A DNA stretch of 64,000 bases from Anaerolineae bacterium (lineage in GTDB: Bacteria > Chloroflexota > Anaerolineae > Aggregatilineales > Phototrophicaceae): NCBI GenBank assembly GCA_022841825.1, contig JALHQT010000005.1:372001-436000 (forward strand), given 5' to 3'. The notes under the pieces were generated by a model that worked only from the letters and a program-made list of their open reading frames with translations, had not been told where the DNA came from and did no database searches. The stretch's first letter is position 1; each line of letters opens with the position of its first letter. Of this stretch, positions 9,068 to 18,235 are shown piece by piece. A program made the translations under genes and the position numbers.

Positions 9068-10318
9068 TTAACCCACCCACTCCCAGCGCACAAACTGCCC
9101 GGCAAGATCCAACTGCCATGCCCATAACGCCAGCGCGATCACCAGCGCCAGCCAGGTGCGGCGCACCAGAAATGCGGCGATGATGAAGCACGGAAACAGC
9201 ATCACAGAATAGCGCATCACGCTGTTGAACTGCGCTTCGTTAGGGACATAACGCATCAAAAAGAGTAGGAATGGTGGCAGCGTATACAGCAGATAGACTC
9301 CCCAGGGCGGTCGCGCCACGGTGCCCTGCCCGGAGCGCGATCCTTCGCTGCGCCATGTCCGCCATCCCAACACCAGGATCGAGAGGAACATAAACAGCAC
9401 TGCTCCGGCGTCGCGGTTCTCATGCGGAAGGCTGATGCCTGTGCCGAGACGTTCGAAATACGCAGCGACCGTCACCCAGGGCGGCATGGTGATGGCGCGC
9501 CATTCGCTGCGCCACGCTTCATCCAGTGTGCCCAGCCCGTTGACGTTGAGGTACAGCAGATACAACCCGATGGACACGAACGGCGCGAGCAGCGCGGCAG
9601 CCATTGCCGGGCGCGCCCGCCCCGCCGCCCGCACCTGCTGGTACGCGATCCACGCCAACGGCAGCACGATCAGGAAGCCTTGGATGCGCGTTATGCCAAT
9701 CATCAGGGCGCAAAGTGCCGCCAACACCCAGCGCCGTGCCTCGGCAGCCGTCAGCGCGCCGAGCGCCAATGCCAGGAAGAGCGACTCGGTGTACCCTGCC
9801 AGCAAAAAGAATGCGGCGGGATAACTTGCGAACAGCAGCAAGCTGATACGCGCCAGGCGCACATCCCCGAAATGTCGTTCGACCAGCCTGTATAGCAGAA
9901 CAAAGACGGCAAGACACGCGGCGCTGCTGATGACGAGCGCCGCCAGCACCGCGCTGCCCACCAGCGGCGTGAGCGCTGCGATGAGCAGCGGGTAGCCGGG
10001 CGGGAAGACGATGGCGACGCTGCCCGGCGTGTAGCCTGTCAGCGCGACGTGCGTATACCAGGTGGTATCAAAGCGCCGCCAGGGTTCGACCCAGCTTGCG
10101 AGTGGCGATCCTGCGGGCAGCGACGCCTCATGGGAGACGCGCGAAGGCGTCTGATAGAGAAAGTAATCCGGGATGACTGGTGGTGTCGTTTGCACGACGG
10201 CCACCGCATGAACCGCGATGACGACGCGCCAGACGAGAAACAGTGTAATGGCGAACCAGGGCAGACGGGCAAGCTGCCCCCGCGAGGCAGGTAGTTTGGG
10301 GGTCAAGGGATCCTGCAA
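9068..10318 (-). CDS. PIG-V-like mannosyltransferase, integral membrane
   Basis: WVEPWRRFDTTWYTHVALTGYTPGSVAIVFPPGYPLLIAALTPLVG; polytopic. Confidence 0.7.
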   Translation of the reverse strand: MQDPLTPKLPASRGQLARLPWFAITLFLVWRVVIAVHAVAVVQTTPPVIPDYFLYQTPSRVSHEASLPAGSPLASWVEPWRRFDTTWYTHVALTGYTPGSVAIVFPPGYPLLIAALTPLVGSAVLAALVISSAACLAVFVLLYRLVERHFGDVRLARISLLLFASYPAAFFLLAGYTESLFLALALGALTAAEARRWVLAALCALMIGITRIQGFLIVLPLAWIAYQQVRAAGRARPAMAAALLAPFVSIGLYLLYLNVNGLGTLDEAWRSEWRAITMPPWVTVAAYFERLGTGISLPHENRDAGAVLFMFLSILVLGWRTWRSEGSRSGQGTVARPPWGVYLLYTLPPFLLFLMRYVPNEAQFNSVMRYSVMLFPCFIIAAFLVRRTWLALVIALALWAWQLDLAGQFVRWEWVG

Positions 10319-10359
10319 CCATCATCTTACCAATGCCGCCAGTATACGCGAAAACGCCG

Positions 10360-11487
10360 TTACTGGGCGGGCATCAGCTCGAACGCAGCCTCCGCCAGCC
10401 GCGCCCCATTGACCTGAAGCTCGACGCGGTGCAGCCCGCTGTACAGCGTGCGTGTCGTCACTGGGCGCAGCAGGTGGCGCTTGACGACCGTCCGCGTTTC
10501 GCCGGGCGGGAGCGTGAGCGCCGACCATTTGAAGACTTTCGCGCCGGTGCTGCCGTTGGCGCGCACAAAGTGGATGCAGTAATCGATGACCGCCTCGACA
10601 GCTTGATCACCCTGATTGCTCACAGTCGCCGTGAGGGTGAGCACACTCGGCACGGACACATGCGCAGGGCTGATCGCCAGCGTCGCCGCCACATGCTCCG
10701 ATGCCGCGTAGCCCAGGATTGCCAGCGCATTGGCATTGCCCGCCTTGACGAGCGTGCGCAACCCATGACGGACGATCCAGCGGCGGTGGTCGCCGCCGTC
10801 GGCATACCAGCGCGCGGCGGTTTCGATCACGCGCGCTGGATGATCCTTGGCGATGTCGTTGAGATGGTTGGCGACCGACTTGCGCACATAAACCGAGGGA
10901 TCGTCCTTGAGCTTTTCCAGCAGCGCCAGCGTCGGCGTGGGGTCGGCGATGAACATCTCCAGCCGCTTGCCCCAGGGCAGACGCGGGCGACTGCCTTCGC
11001 TGACGAGGCGGCGGACATGCGGATTCGGGTCGTCCGCCCAACGATGCAGGTGCGCCAGCATCGGCTCGGTGTAGCGCACGAGATACGGGCGGATGGCGAA
11101 CTCGGACGTGAAGCGCTTGGTCACCTCGTATAGACCGCGCACCGAGATGTCGAAATCGTCCAGCCCGTAGACCTCGACGAACGTCGCAATCGGGTAGACC
11201 CAGCTCCCCGCGTTGAACATGCCGCCCTCGTCGGGCAGCGGGTCGCCCAGGATGGCGATCAGGCGCTCCAGCGCTTCGGGATAGGCGGGCGGCAGATGGC
11301 TGCGCAGCCCCGCCGCGATCAGCCTGACGCGCCCGACCAGTTCGAGCGGTTCGATCTCTGGCGCGATCTCTGCGATGAACGACTCGGCGGCGAAATCGGG
11401 ATCGGCGGCGGAGAGCTTCGCCGCGTATTCCTGCGCCAGCGCGAGACCGTAGTAATTTTTGAACGGACCCGTGATCGGTTCGGACAT
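10360..11487 (-). CDS. DNA alkylation repair protein, AlkC-like (HEAT-like repeats plus C-terminal Ig-like domain)
   Basis: DDPNPHVRRLVSEGSRPRLPWGKRLEMFIADPTPTLALLEKLKDDPSVYVRKSVANHLNDIAKDHP; C-term ISPAHVSVPSVLTLTATVSNQGDQAVEAVIDY. Confidence 0.82.
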   Translation of the reverse strand: MSEPITGPFKNYYGLALAQEYAAKLSAADPDFAAESFIAEIAPEIEPLELVGRVRLIAAGLRSHLPPAYPEALERLIAILGDPLPDEGGMFNAGSWVYPIATFVEVYGLDDFDISVRGLYEVTKRFTSEFAIRPYLVRYTEPMLAHLHRWADDPNPHVRRLVSEGSRPRLPWGKRLEMFIADPTPTLALLEKLKDDPSVYVRKSVANHLNDIAKDHPARVIETAARWYADGGDHRRWIVRHGLRTLVKAGNANALAILGYAASEHVAATLAISPAHVSVPSVLTLTATVSNQGDQAVEAVIDYCIHFVRANGSTGAKVFKWSALTLPPGETRTVVKRHLLRPVTTRTLYSGLHRVELQVNGARLAEAAFELMPAQ

Positions 11488-11514
11488 GATTCACCACCCT
11501 CGAAAAACTTGTCT

Positions 11515-12864
11515 TCACTCCTGTGCAAGTCGAAACAATAGGATAGCGACCCCCGCCAGCACCATCATCCCGATCCCGCCGATCACGAACGGTGCCGCCG
11601 CGCCCCAGCCCTGGAACGCCAGCCCGCCGAGCAGCGGCGCAATCGCGTTCGCCGCGCTGACCGCCCCGGCGCTTAAGCCGAGCACCGCCCCGTAATCGGT
11701 CGCCGCCACGCGCTGCGTCATCAGGCTGTTCAGGCTGGGGCGAATTAAGCCTGCACCGAGTGAGATGACCGTCAGCGCAAAGAGCAGCCAGGCGATCCCG
11801 ACGAGGCTGCCGCCGACCTCCCGCGTCGGGATCTCGACCGCGATCTCGCCGATGACCGCCTCTGCCCCGCTCGGCGCAAGACGGGCGATCTCGTTTTCCA
11901 GGATCTGCCGCACGTAGAATGGATGCGGCTCGACAGGCGTCGCCGCCAGCAGCAGCAGCCCGACGCCGAGCAGGAGCAGCGCCGCCTTCGCCACCCACGC
12001 CTCGCCGTAGCGCGTCGTCAGCCGCCCAATCATGCGCACCTGGGCGAAGACCAGCACGATGCCGACGAAGACAAACACGAAGCCGATCCCCTGCCCCAGC
12101 AGCCCGATCCGGCTGAGAGCGAACAAGCCGAGCAGCGTCTCGAAACCATAGAAGATCACCTGCTGCGCAAACATCAATGCGATGAGAAAGGCGATCTGTG
12201 AACGGCGCAGCAGCGGCAGCCCGGTGAAGCTGCGCAGCCCGCGCGCCGAGCCGCGCTTGTCTGGCGGCAGCGTCTCCTCGAAGACGAACAGCGTCAGCAC
12301 GATGGACACCGCCGAGTAGGCTGCCGCGATCCAGGCGGGGATGGCGAGGCTGTCGGTGAATTCCAGCGTGATGGCGGAGATGGCGGGACCGAGCATGAAG
12401 CCCAAGCCGAACGCCGCACCCGTCAAGCCCAAGCCGCGCGCGCGGTTCTCCGCCGTCGTCACGTCGCTGATCGCGGCTTGCGCGGTCGAGAGGTTCGCGC
12501 CGAACAAGCCGTCGAAGACGCGCGAGAAGATCACCATCCACAGCGAGTTGGCGGTCGCCAGCATGATGAAGCTGATGCAGGTGGTGATTTGGCTGATGAG
12601 CAGCAGCGGCTTACGCCCGAAGCGGTCGCTGACTGCGCCCATGATCGGCACGCCGACGAGCTGTGCCAGCGGGAATGCCGCCGCCGTCAGCCCGATCTCC
12701 AGCGGCGACGCGCCGAAGGCGATGGCGTAAAGGTGCAGCAGCGGCAGGATCAGCGTCAAGCCGAGCACATCGACGAACGTCAGCGCGAAGATCGGCGCGA
12801 CGCGGCTGAATGAAAGCTGGGGAGGCGAGGATTGATCTGTCATGATCCTTGAGCTTGCCGACAT
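11515..12864 (-). CDS. MFS transporter
   Basis: VPIMGAVSDRFGRKPLLLISQ motif; about 12 hydrophobic segments. Confidence 0.88.
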   Translation of the reverse strand: MSASSRIMTDQSSPPQLSFSRVAPIFALTFVDVLGLTLILPLLHLYAIAFGASPLEIGLTAAAFPLAQLVGVPIMGAVSDRFGRKPLLLISQITTCISFIMLATANSLWMVIFSRVFDGLFGANLSTAQAAISDVTTAENRARGLGLTGAAFGLGFMLGPAISAITLEFTDSLAIPAWIAAAYSAVSIVLTLFVFEETLPPDKRGSARGLRSFTGLPLLRRSQIAFLIALMFAQQVIFYGFETLLGLFALSRIGLLGQGIGFVFVFVGIVLVFAQVRMIGRLTTRYGEAWVAKAALLLLGVGLLLLAATPVEPHPFYVRQILENEIARLAPSGAEAVIGEIAVEIPTREVGGSLVGIAWLLFALTVISLGAGLIRPSLNSLMTQRVAATDYGAVLGLSAGAVSAANAIAPLLGGLAFQGWGAAAPFVIGGIGMMVLAGVAILLFRLAQE

Positions 12865-12914
12865 TCAGTGGAAGAATGGGTTATAGTCTACCGCAAAGCA
12901 AAGGATGAGCAGCG

Positions 12915-13493
12915 ATGCTTCCCTTCCTCACCCATACACTTTTGCGCGGCGAACGTGTTTACCTGACCCCGGTACTGCGCAGCGATTGCGGCACGATGGC
13001 ACGCTGGACGGAAGACATGGAATATGCCCGCCTGCTGCGGCGCAACGAGGCATTCCCCAGCACGGCGGAGGACATGGAAAGCTGGATGTTCCGCGACAGA
13101 GGCTACGAAGAAGAATACTTCCTCGCCATCCGCCTGACCGACAGCGACAAGCTGATCGGCGTGCTGGGACTCAACCGCATCATGCGCCAGCCGCGCCACT
13201 GCATGTTCTGGATCGGCATCGGCGACCCGGAGAGCCGGGGACAGGGCTTGGGCAGCGATGCGCTCAAGCTGATGCTGCAATGGTGCTTCCTGGAGATGAA
13301 CCTCAACCGCGTCGGCTTAGAGGTGATGAGCTACAACACACGCGCTGTCGCAGCATACGAGCGGCTCGGCTTCCAGCATGAGGGGCGGCAGCAGCAGGCG
13401 GTCATCCGCGATGGCGTCTACTACGACATCGTCCTGATGAGCATCCTGCGCGATGAGTGGGCAGCGCTCCACCACCCGACGATGAAGGGCTAG
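12915..13493 (+). CDS. GNAT N-acetyltransferase (RimJ/RimL type)
   Basis: GIGDPESRGQGLGSDALKLMLQWCFLEMNLNRVGLEVMSYNTRAVAAYERLGF. Confidence 0.88.
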   Translation: MLPFLTHTLLRGERVYLTPVLRSDCGTMARWTEDMEYARLLRRNEAFPSTAEDMESWMFRDRGYEEEYFLAIRLTDSDKLIGVLGLNRIMRQPRHCMFWIGIGDPESRGQGLGSDALKLMLQWCFLEMNLNRVGLEVMSYNTRAVAAYERLGFQHEGRQQQAVIRDGVYYDIVLMSILRDEWAALHHPTMKG

Positions 13494-13544
13494 TGTCAGC
13501 AAAGAATCGACCGCATGAATAGAACATGGAGGCAGCTTGCAAGA

Positions 13545-13712
13545 CTCGTTTCTCAGCGATCTGAATACGTCGCCGCTCCATACGGACGCAAAGGAAATTC
13601 TGCGCCAGCGCCATCGCGGGCGACCGCGCCGAAAGCGTGATTTCAAGCCTGGCACGTCTACGGTCAACGACTCGTGCGCGCGCGCCAGATGATAGTAGAG
13701 CCAAAACCAGGA
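13545..13712 (-). pseudogene. Degenerate IS1-like transposase C-terminal fragment
   Basis: Minus strand WFWLYYHLARAHESLTVDVPGLKSRFRRGRPRW..., homologous to the fragment at 14344-14700 but frameshifted. Confidence 0.65.
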
Positions 13713-13718
13713 GATGAT

Positions 13719-14141
13719 ATGCCACACGCTTACATTGCCGGACCGCTCTTCAACGAAGGCGAACGATGGTTTGACGAGCAAATTGACCAAATCGCGCGCG
13801 AGGTCGGATTTACGACTTTCTTGCCGCACCGCGACGGCAAAGAAGCCAAAACCTATGAAGGGACTGAGCGCGTTCAACGCATATTTATCGAAGACGTGAA
13901 CGGTGTGGATCGCGCCGACATCGTGATTGCCAACTTGAATGGCATCACGACCGACGATGGCACAGCCTGGGAACTGGGTTACGCTTATGCCAAAGGCAAA
14001 CATCTGGTCGGCGTATATACTGACTGGCGACTGCAATTCAATCACCAAACCGTGAACCTGATGATTGAATGTTCCTTACACAAACTGGTTCGCTCACTCA
14101 ATGAATTGCGCGACTATCTAGCAGCATATAAAGCCGAATAA
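13719..14141 (+). CDS. Nucleoside 2-deoxyribosyltransferase family protein
   Basis: ATG at 13719 after AGGAG; AYIAGPLFNEGERWFDEQI...DIVIANLNGITTDDGTAWELGYAYAKGKHLVGVYTD. Confidence 0.85.
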   Translation: MPHAYIAGPLFNEGERWFDEQIDQIAREVGFTTFLPHRDGKEAKTYEGTERVQRIFIEDVNGVDRADIVIANLNGITTDDGTAWELGYAYAKGKHLVGVYTDWRLQFNHQTVNLMIECSLHKLVRSLNELRDYLAAYKAE

Positions 14142-14343
14142 ACTCTGGTCGTCCTGACCTAAATAACACCTACGACCTTCGACACACCAAAAGGGAACCG
14201 TCGATAATTCCGACTATACTGTTGCGCCCGCTCGGCGGCGATTTTCGCGCCGACCGACCCGAAATCCACGCCAATGGAGTCTGGCAGGTGAGTATTTACC
14301 TCAACACGCTGCATCGCAGCGGAGTGTTTCCGTTCGTGACAGC

Positions 14344-14700
14344 TCAAACAGCCTGCGGCACCGGGTGGTGCAGCAGATCTTGGACTGACCACAAGTGGTC
14401 TGTCAGGTGTAGCGCCATTGCGGGTGACCGCGCACGAAAGCGGCGCTTCATGCCCGGCACTTCAAGGACTAACGATTCATGGACGCGTATCAGGTGGTAG
14501 TACAGCCGGAACCACTCACAATGCAGTCGTCGGTATCGCCTTGCTCAGCGGGTCGAACACCAACCACAACCATGCTGCGATGCCGTCGCACGGACGCGCG
14601 TGTACAGCTCATCCCTCTGCGCCAGGGTCAAGATGAGGTTACGAAACAGCAGATTGTGCCAAGGCAACACATTGAGTAGGCTCGAGGCGTCAGAGATGGG
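14344..14700 (-). pseudogene. Degenerate IS1-like transposase remnant
   Basis: Pieces in shifting frames: LTLAQRDELYTRVRATASQH / WLVFDPLSKAIPT / WFRLYYHLIRVHESLVLEVPGMKRRFRARSPAMALHLTDHLWSVQDLLHHPVPQAV*. Confidence 0.7.
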
Positions 14701-14776
14701 CAGAGATACTCGAACATGGCAAGCGCCACATCCTACTTGCACGCCTAGTCCGGTCAAGTGCGAATTCTCAGAGGAC

Positions 14777-14905
14777 TCAGTCAATGATCTCATAACGTTT
14801 GTCGCCGCCATGCTCCAAATGCTCCCAGTCTTCGCGCGTCCAATCGCCCTGGCGTGGACCACGCACGGGAATGCTGTGTTCGGTTGGGATGGCGAATGTG
14901 ATCAT
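14777..14905 (-). pseudogene. Truncated Uma2-family (PD-(D/E)XK-like) N-terminal fragment
   Basis: MITFAIPTEHSIPVRGPRQGDWTREDWEHLEHGGDKRYEIID*; GxWTxEDWxxL...xRYEIID is the Uma2 N-terminal signature, ended by a stop. Confidence 0.6.
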
Positions 14906-14990
14906 GACCTACTGCCTGTGGGCTATCAACGCTTGCAGTATAGCACGACAACTGGCATAAACTCAGCACCTCCGAAAGGCGATAATATCT

Positions 14991-15944
14991 ATGGCTTTCC
15001 CATCGATCGGCGTCATCTTCCACCCTTCGTTCTCACCCACTCTGCTCGTCGAGTACGCCCGCAAAGCGGAGACAGCAGGGTTCGATGAACTGTGGTTGTG
15101 GGATGACTGCTTCTGGGCGGGCGCACTGACGTCTGCCGCCGTCGCCCTCGCCAGCACCGAACGTCTGCGGGTGGGCATCGGCATTCTCCCCGTCGCCGTG
15201 CGCCATCCGCTCTTCGTCGCGATGGAAATCACCACCTTAGCCTGCCTTTATCCGGGACGCATCCTCCCTGGATTCGGGCACGGAGTCGAGGCGTGGATGA
15301 AGCAGATTGGCGCAGCGGCGAAGTCTACGCTGACCAGGCTGGAGGAAGTTGTGACCGTCGTACGTCAACTCCTGGAGGGCGAAGAAGTCAGCTTCGCGGG
15401 GACGGAAGTCAGGATGGAGCGCGTTCAGATGCAGCGCGCCGCCCCACAAGTGCCCCCCCTGCTGATCGGCGCAATGCGCGAGAAGACGATTCAGCTTGCC
15501 GGGCGCGTGGGCGACGGCGTTATCCTGGCCGAGATGTCGTCCCCCGCTTACGTACGCCATGCACGCGGGCAGATGAACGCAACGGAGAAACAGACCGTCG
15601 TCTATGTGCAGGCACGCGTCAGCGCAGATGGAACCACCGCTCGACAAGCAATTCGACCAGGGCTGCTGGATGGACTGAGTTGGGCAGAACCACAGCTTCG
15701 CGCAGCCGGTCTGTATGAAGAAAGCCGCACGCTGCTCACGCTGGGTCCAACTGAGGCGGCGCGCAGCCTGCCGGATGAATGGCTGTCGATGCTGACCGTA
15801 TCCGGCACGCCGGAACAGGCAAGCGCGTCGGTCATGGCGCTGGCTGAGGCAGGTGCTACGTCGGTTGTGCTTCAGCCGCAAGCCAATCACCCTGAGTGTC
15901 TGGACGATTATATCCGCTACCTGATGCCCCTGCTCAGGGCATAG
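14991..15944 (+). CDS. LLM-class flavin/F420-dependent oxidoreductase
   Basis: YARKAETAGFDELWLWDDCFWAGALTSAAVALASTERLRVGIGILPVAVRHPLFVAMEITTLACLYPGRILPGFGHG. Confidence 0.88.
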   Translation: MAFPSIGVIFHPSFSPTLLVEYARKAETAGFDELWLWDDCFWAGALTSAAVALASTERLRVGIGILPVAVRHPLFVAMEITTLACLYPGRILPGFGHGVEAWMKQIGAAAKSTLTRLEEVVTVVRQLLEGEEVSFAGTEVRMERVQMQRAAPQVPPLLIGAMREKTIQLAGRVGDGVILAEMSSPAYVRHARGQMNATEKQTVVYVQARVSADGTTARQAIRPGLLDGLSWAEPQLRAAGLYEESRTLLTLGPTEAARSLPDEWLSMLTVSGTPEQASASVMALAEAGATSVVLQPQANHPECLDDYIRYLMPLLRA

Positions 15945-15955
15945 GCGACCTCAGG

Positions 15956-15982
15956 TGTCACAAACCATCCTTGTCATTCGTC
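15956..15982 (+). promoter_or_regulatory. Candidate ECF41-type promoter TGTCACA-N16-CGTC
   Basis: Exact TGTCACA (15956-15962), 16-bp spacer, CGTC (15979-15982), 34 bp upstream of the first gene of the cassette. Confidence 0.7.
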
Positions 15983-16015
15983 CTATCTTCGTGATGTTGT
16001 TTCACGAAAGGACGC

Positions 16016-16438
16016 ATGATCATGACTCTCTCGCAATCGAACCCGGCGCGGCTGAAGCTGCTCGCGCTCGTGCTGGTCGGCGCGCATCTGCTGGTGACGC
16101 TACTGCATGCCGCCGCCCACATCGGCGCGCCTGTGCCCAGCACCACCGGGCAGTACGTATTTGTCTTCACCATCATCTACATCGCGCCGCTCGCCGCCGT
16201 CTGGCTGCTGCTGCGTGGGCGGCGGGAAGGTGCGGCACTCCTGGCAACCAGCATGGGAGCGGCGTTCCTGTTCGGGCTGATCAACCATTTTATCGTCATC
16301 AGCCCCGACCATATCTCGCAGACGCCGCCGGGCATCTGGCAGGCAGCCTTCGCCTGGAGCGCCGCCATCACCGCCGCACTTCAGCTCGCCTCGGTCGCCG
16401 TCGGCGCTGCGCTGCTGCGCAGGAGGAACGGGCGATGA
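16016..16438 (+). CDS. Small integral membrane protein
   Basis: 140 aa with four hydrophobic segments; next ATG overlaps its stop. Confidence 0.7.
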   Translation: MIMTLSQSNPARLKLLALVLVGAHLLVTLLHAAAHIGAPVPSTTGQYVFVFTIIYIAPLAAVWLLLRGRREGAALLATSMGAAFLFGLINHFIVISPDHISQTPPGIWQAAFAWSAAITAALQLASVAVGAALLRRRNGR

Positions 16439-17418
16439 AGACGATCCTGATCACGGGCGGCACGGGCGGCTTGGGCAGCGCACTCGCCGACGAAGCGCGC
16501 GCAGCCGGGCATCGCATTCGCATCATGAGCCGCCGCCCCGCACCTGTGTCGCTACTGCCAAATACCGAGTGGGCGCAGGCGGATGTGCTGACCGGGCAAG
16601 GGCTGCGGTCAGCGCTCGATGGCGTCGATACCGTCATCCATGCTGCCACGTCGCCGTTCAACAAGGCGTGGGAGACGGAAGTCGAGGGGACGCGGAACAT
16701 GGCAGCGGCAGCGAAGGCAGCGCACACGCCGCACTTCATCTATGTCTCGATTGTCGGCATCGACCGCATCCCCTTAACAGGAGCCAACCGCGTGGTTCGG
16801 ATGAAGGCAGTCGCGCCGCCATTTGAAAAACAACCGCAAGGACACGAAGAACGCGAAGATAAAGACAGTTTGGTCGCGTCCTTTGCGTCTTTGCGGTTCA
16901 ATCCAGATTACGAAATCACGACGGACCCGGCGCGCGTGCCCTACTTCTACTACCGCGCCAAGCTGGCGGCGGAGCAGGTTGTCATGGCAAGCGGGATCGA
17001 CTACACGATCCAGCGCGCGACGCAGTTTCATTCGCTGCTCGATCTGTTCCTGGGCATGCTGCTGCGCTTCCCCCTTGCCCTGCTGCCGACCGACTTCCGC
17101 TCACAGCCCATCGCCACCCGTGACGCGGCGCGCGTCGTCGTCCGACTGGCGGACGGCGCGCCGCAGGGTCAGGTCGCGGACAGCGGCGGACCGGAAGTGC
17201 TGACCTGGGGTGAGATGGCGAGGATGTGGGTCCAGGCGCGCGGCATCCATCGGGCGTGGCTGCCGATGCATGTGCCGGGGCGTCTCGCGGCGGTCTTCCG
17301 CAGCGGCTATACTACCTGCCCGGAGGCGCGCGTGGGCACACAAACCTGGGGAGCGTGGCTGCGAGAACGTTATGCACGACGAAGCGATGACGCCCGACGC
17401 CCAGTTCGAGAGACATAA
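16435..17418 (+). CDS. NmrA-like NAD(P)-binding epimerase/oxidoreductase
   Basis: MKTILITGGTGGLGSALADEARAAGHRIRIMSRRP...GVDTVIHAATSPFNKAWETEVEGTRNMAAAAKAA; contains an in-frame repeat insertion. Confidence 0.82.
   Translation: MKTILITGGTGGLGSALADEARAAGHRIRIMSRRPAPVSLLPNTEWAQADVLTGQGLRSALDGVDTVIHAATSPFNKAWETEVEGTRNMAAAAKAAHTPHFIYVSIVGIDRIPLTGANRVVRMKAVAPPFEKQPQGHEEREDKDSLVASFASLRFNPDYEITTDPARVPYFYYRAKLAAEQVVMASGIDYTIQRATQFHSLLDLFLGMLLRFPLALLPTDFRSQPIATRDAARVVVRLADGAPQGQVADSGGPEVLTWGEMARMWVQARGIHRAWLPMHVPGRLAAVFRSGYTTCPEARVGTQTWGAWLRERYARRSDDARRPVRET
16832..16898. repeat. Dispersed palindromic repeat inside an ORF
   Basis: AACCGCAAGGACACGAAGAACGC (16832-16854) / GCGTCCTTTGCGTCTTTGCGGTT (16876-16898), 19/23 paired. 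Confidence 0.8.
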
Positions 17419-18235
17419 GCCGCTGCTCTTCTCGATTGCCTATCGCATGTTGGGCAGCGTGATGGATGCGGAGGATGTCGTGCAGGAAGCATACCTGCGC
17501 TGGCAGACCGCCGCATCCGCGCAGTCCATCGACGCGCCGAAGGCATATCTGGCGTCGATTGCCACTCGCCTGAGCATCGACCAGCTCAAGTCGGCGCGCC
17601 ATCAGCGTGAGGTGTACGTGGGCGAGTGGCTGCCGCAGCCGCTGATCGGCGAGCACGATGACCCTGCGAATGATCCGGATACGCTGTCCCTCGCCTTCCT
17701 CAAGGTGCTGGAGAGTCTGTCACCCATCGAACGTGCGGTATTGCTGCTGCATGATGTCTTCGAGTATGGCTTTGACGAGATTGCGCCTATTGTCGGCAAA
17801 TCGCGCGACAACTGCCGCCAGATATTGCATCGCGCTCGCAAAGCAGTCGAGGAACGCCGCCCACGCTACCAAGTCGATCAGGCGCAGCATGAGGCGCTGC
17901 TCGCTCGTTTCGTGCAGGCAGCAGGTGATGGCGACCTGGAGGGTTTGATGGCGCTGCTGACTGCGGACGCGGTGAGCTATTCCGACGGCGGCGGTAAAGT
18001 GCACGCCGCGCTGCGCCCGGTACACACGGCGGAGCATGTCGCGCGCTTCATGATTGGCCTGGCGGGGCGCATCGCCGCCGACCAGACCGCGCGCTTCGAG
18101 ACGATCAACGGGCGGTCGGCGCTCGTCATCTGCAACGCCGATGGCAGCCGCGCCAGCGTGACGGCGTTCGACACAACGGGCGACCGTATTCGCGGCATTT
18201 ACATTGTCGTCAATCCAGAGAAGTTAGGCGCTTAA
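17372..18235 (+). CDS. ECF41/SigJ-type sigma factor with C-terminal SnoaL-like extension
   Basis: FSIAYRMLGSVMDAEDVVQEAYLRW...VGEWLPQPLI...DGGGK motif in the extension. Confidence 0.88.
   Translation: MHDEAMTPDAQFERHKPLLFSIAYRMLGSVMDAEDVVQEAYLRWQTAASAQSIDAPKAYLASIATRLSIDQLKSARHQREVYVGEWLPQPLIGEHDDPANDPDTLSLAFLKVLESLSPIERAVLLLHDVFEYGFDEIAPIVGKSRDNCRQILHRARKAVEERRPRYQVDQAQHEALLARFVQAAGDGDLEGLMALLTADAVSYSDGGGKVHAALRPVHTAEHVARFMIGLAGRIAADQTARFETINGRSALVICNADGSRASVTAFDTTGDRIRGIYIVVNPEKLGA

Noticed and set aside
10607-12541. 644-aa minus-strand ORF across the AlkC/MFS region
   Set aside because: Arg/Ala/Gly-rich shadow frame of two well-supported genes; typical of high-GC coding DNA
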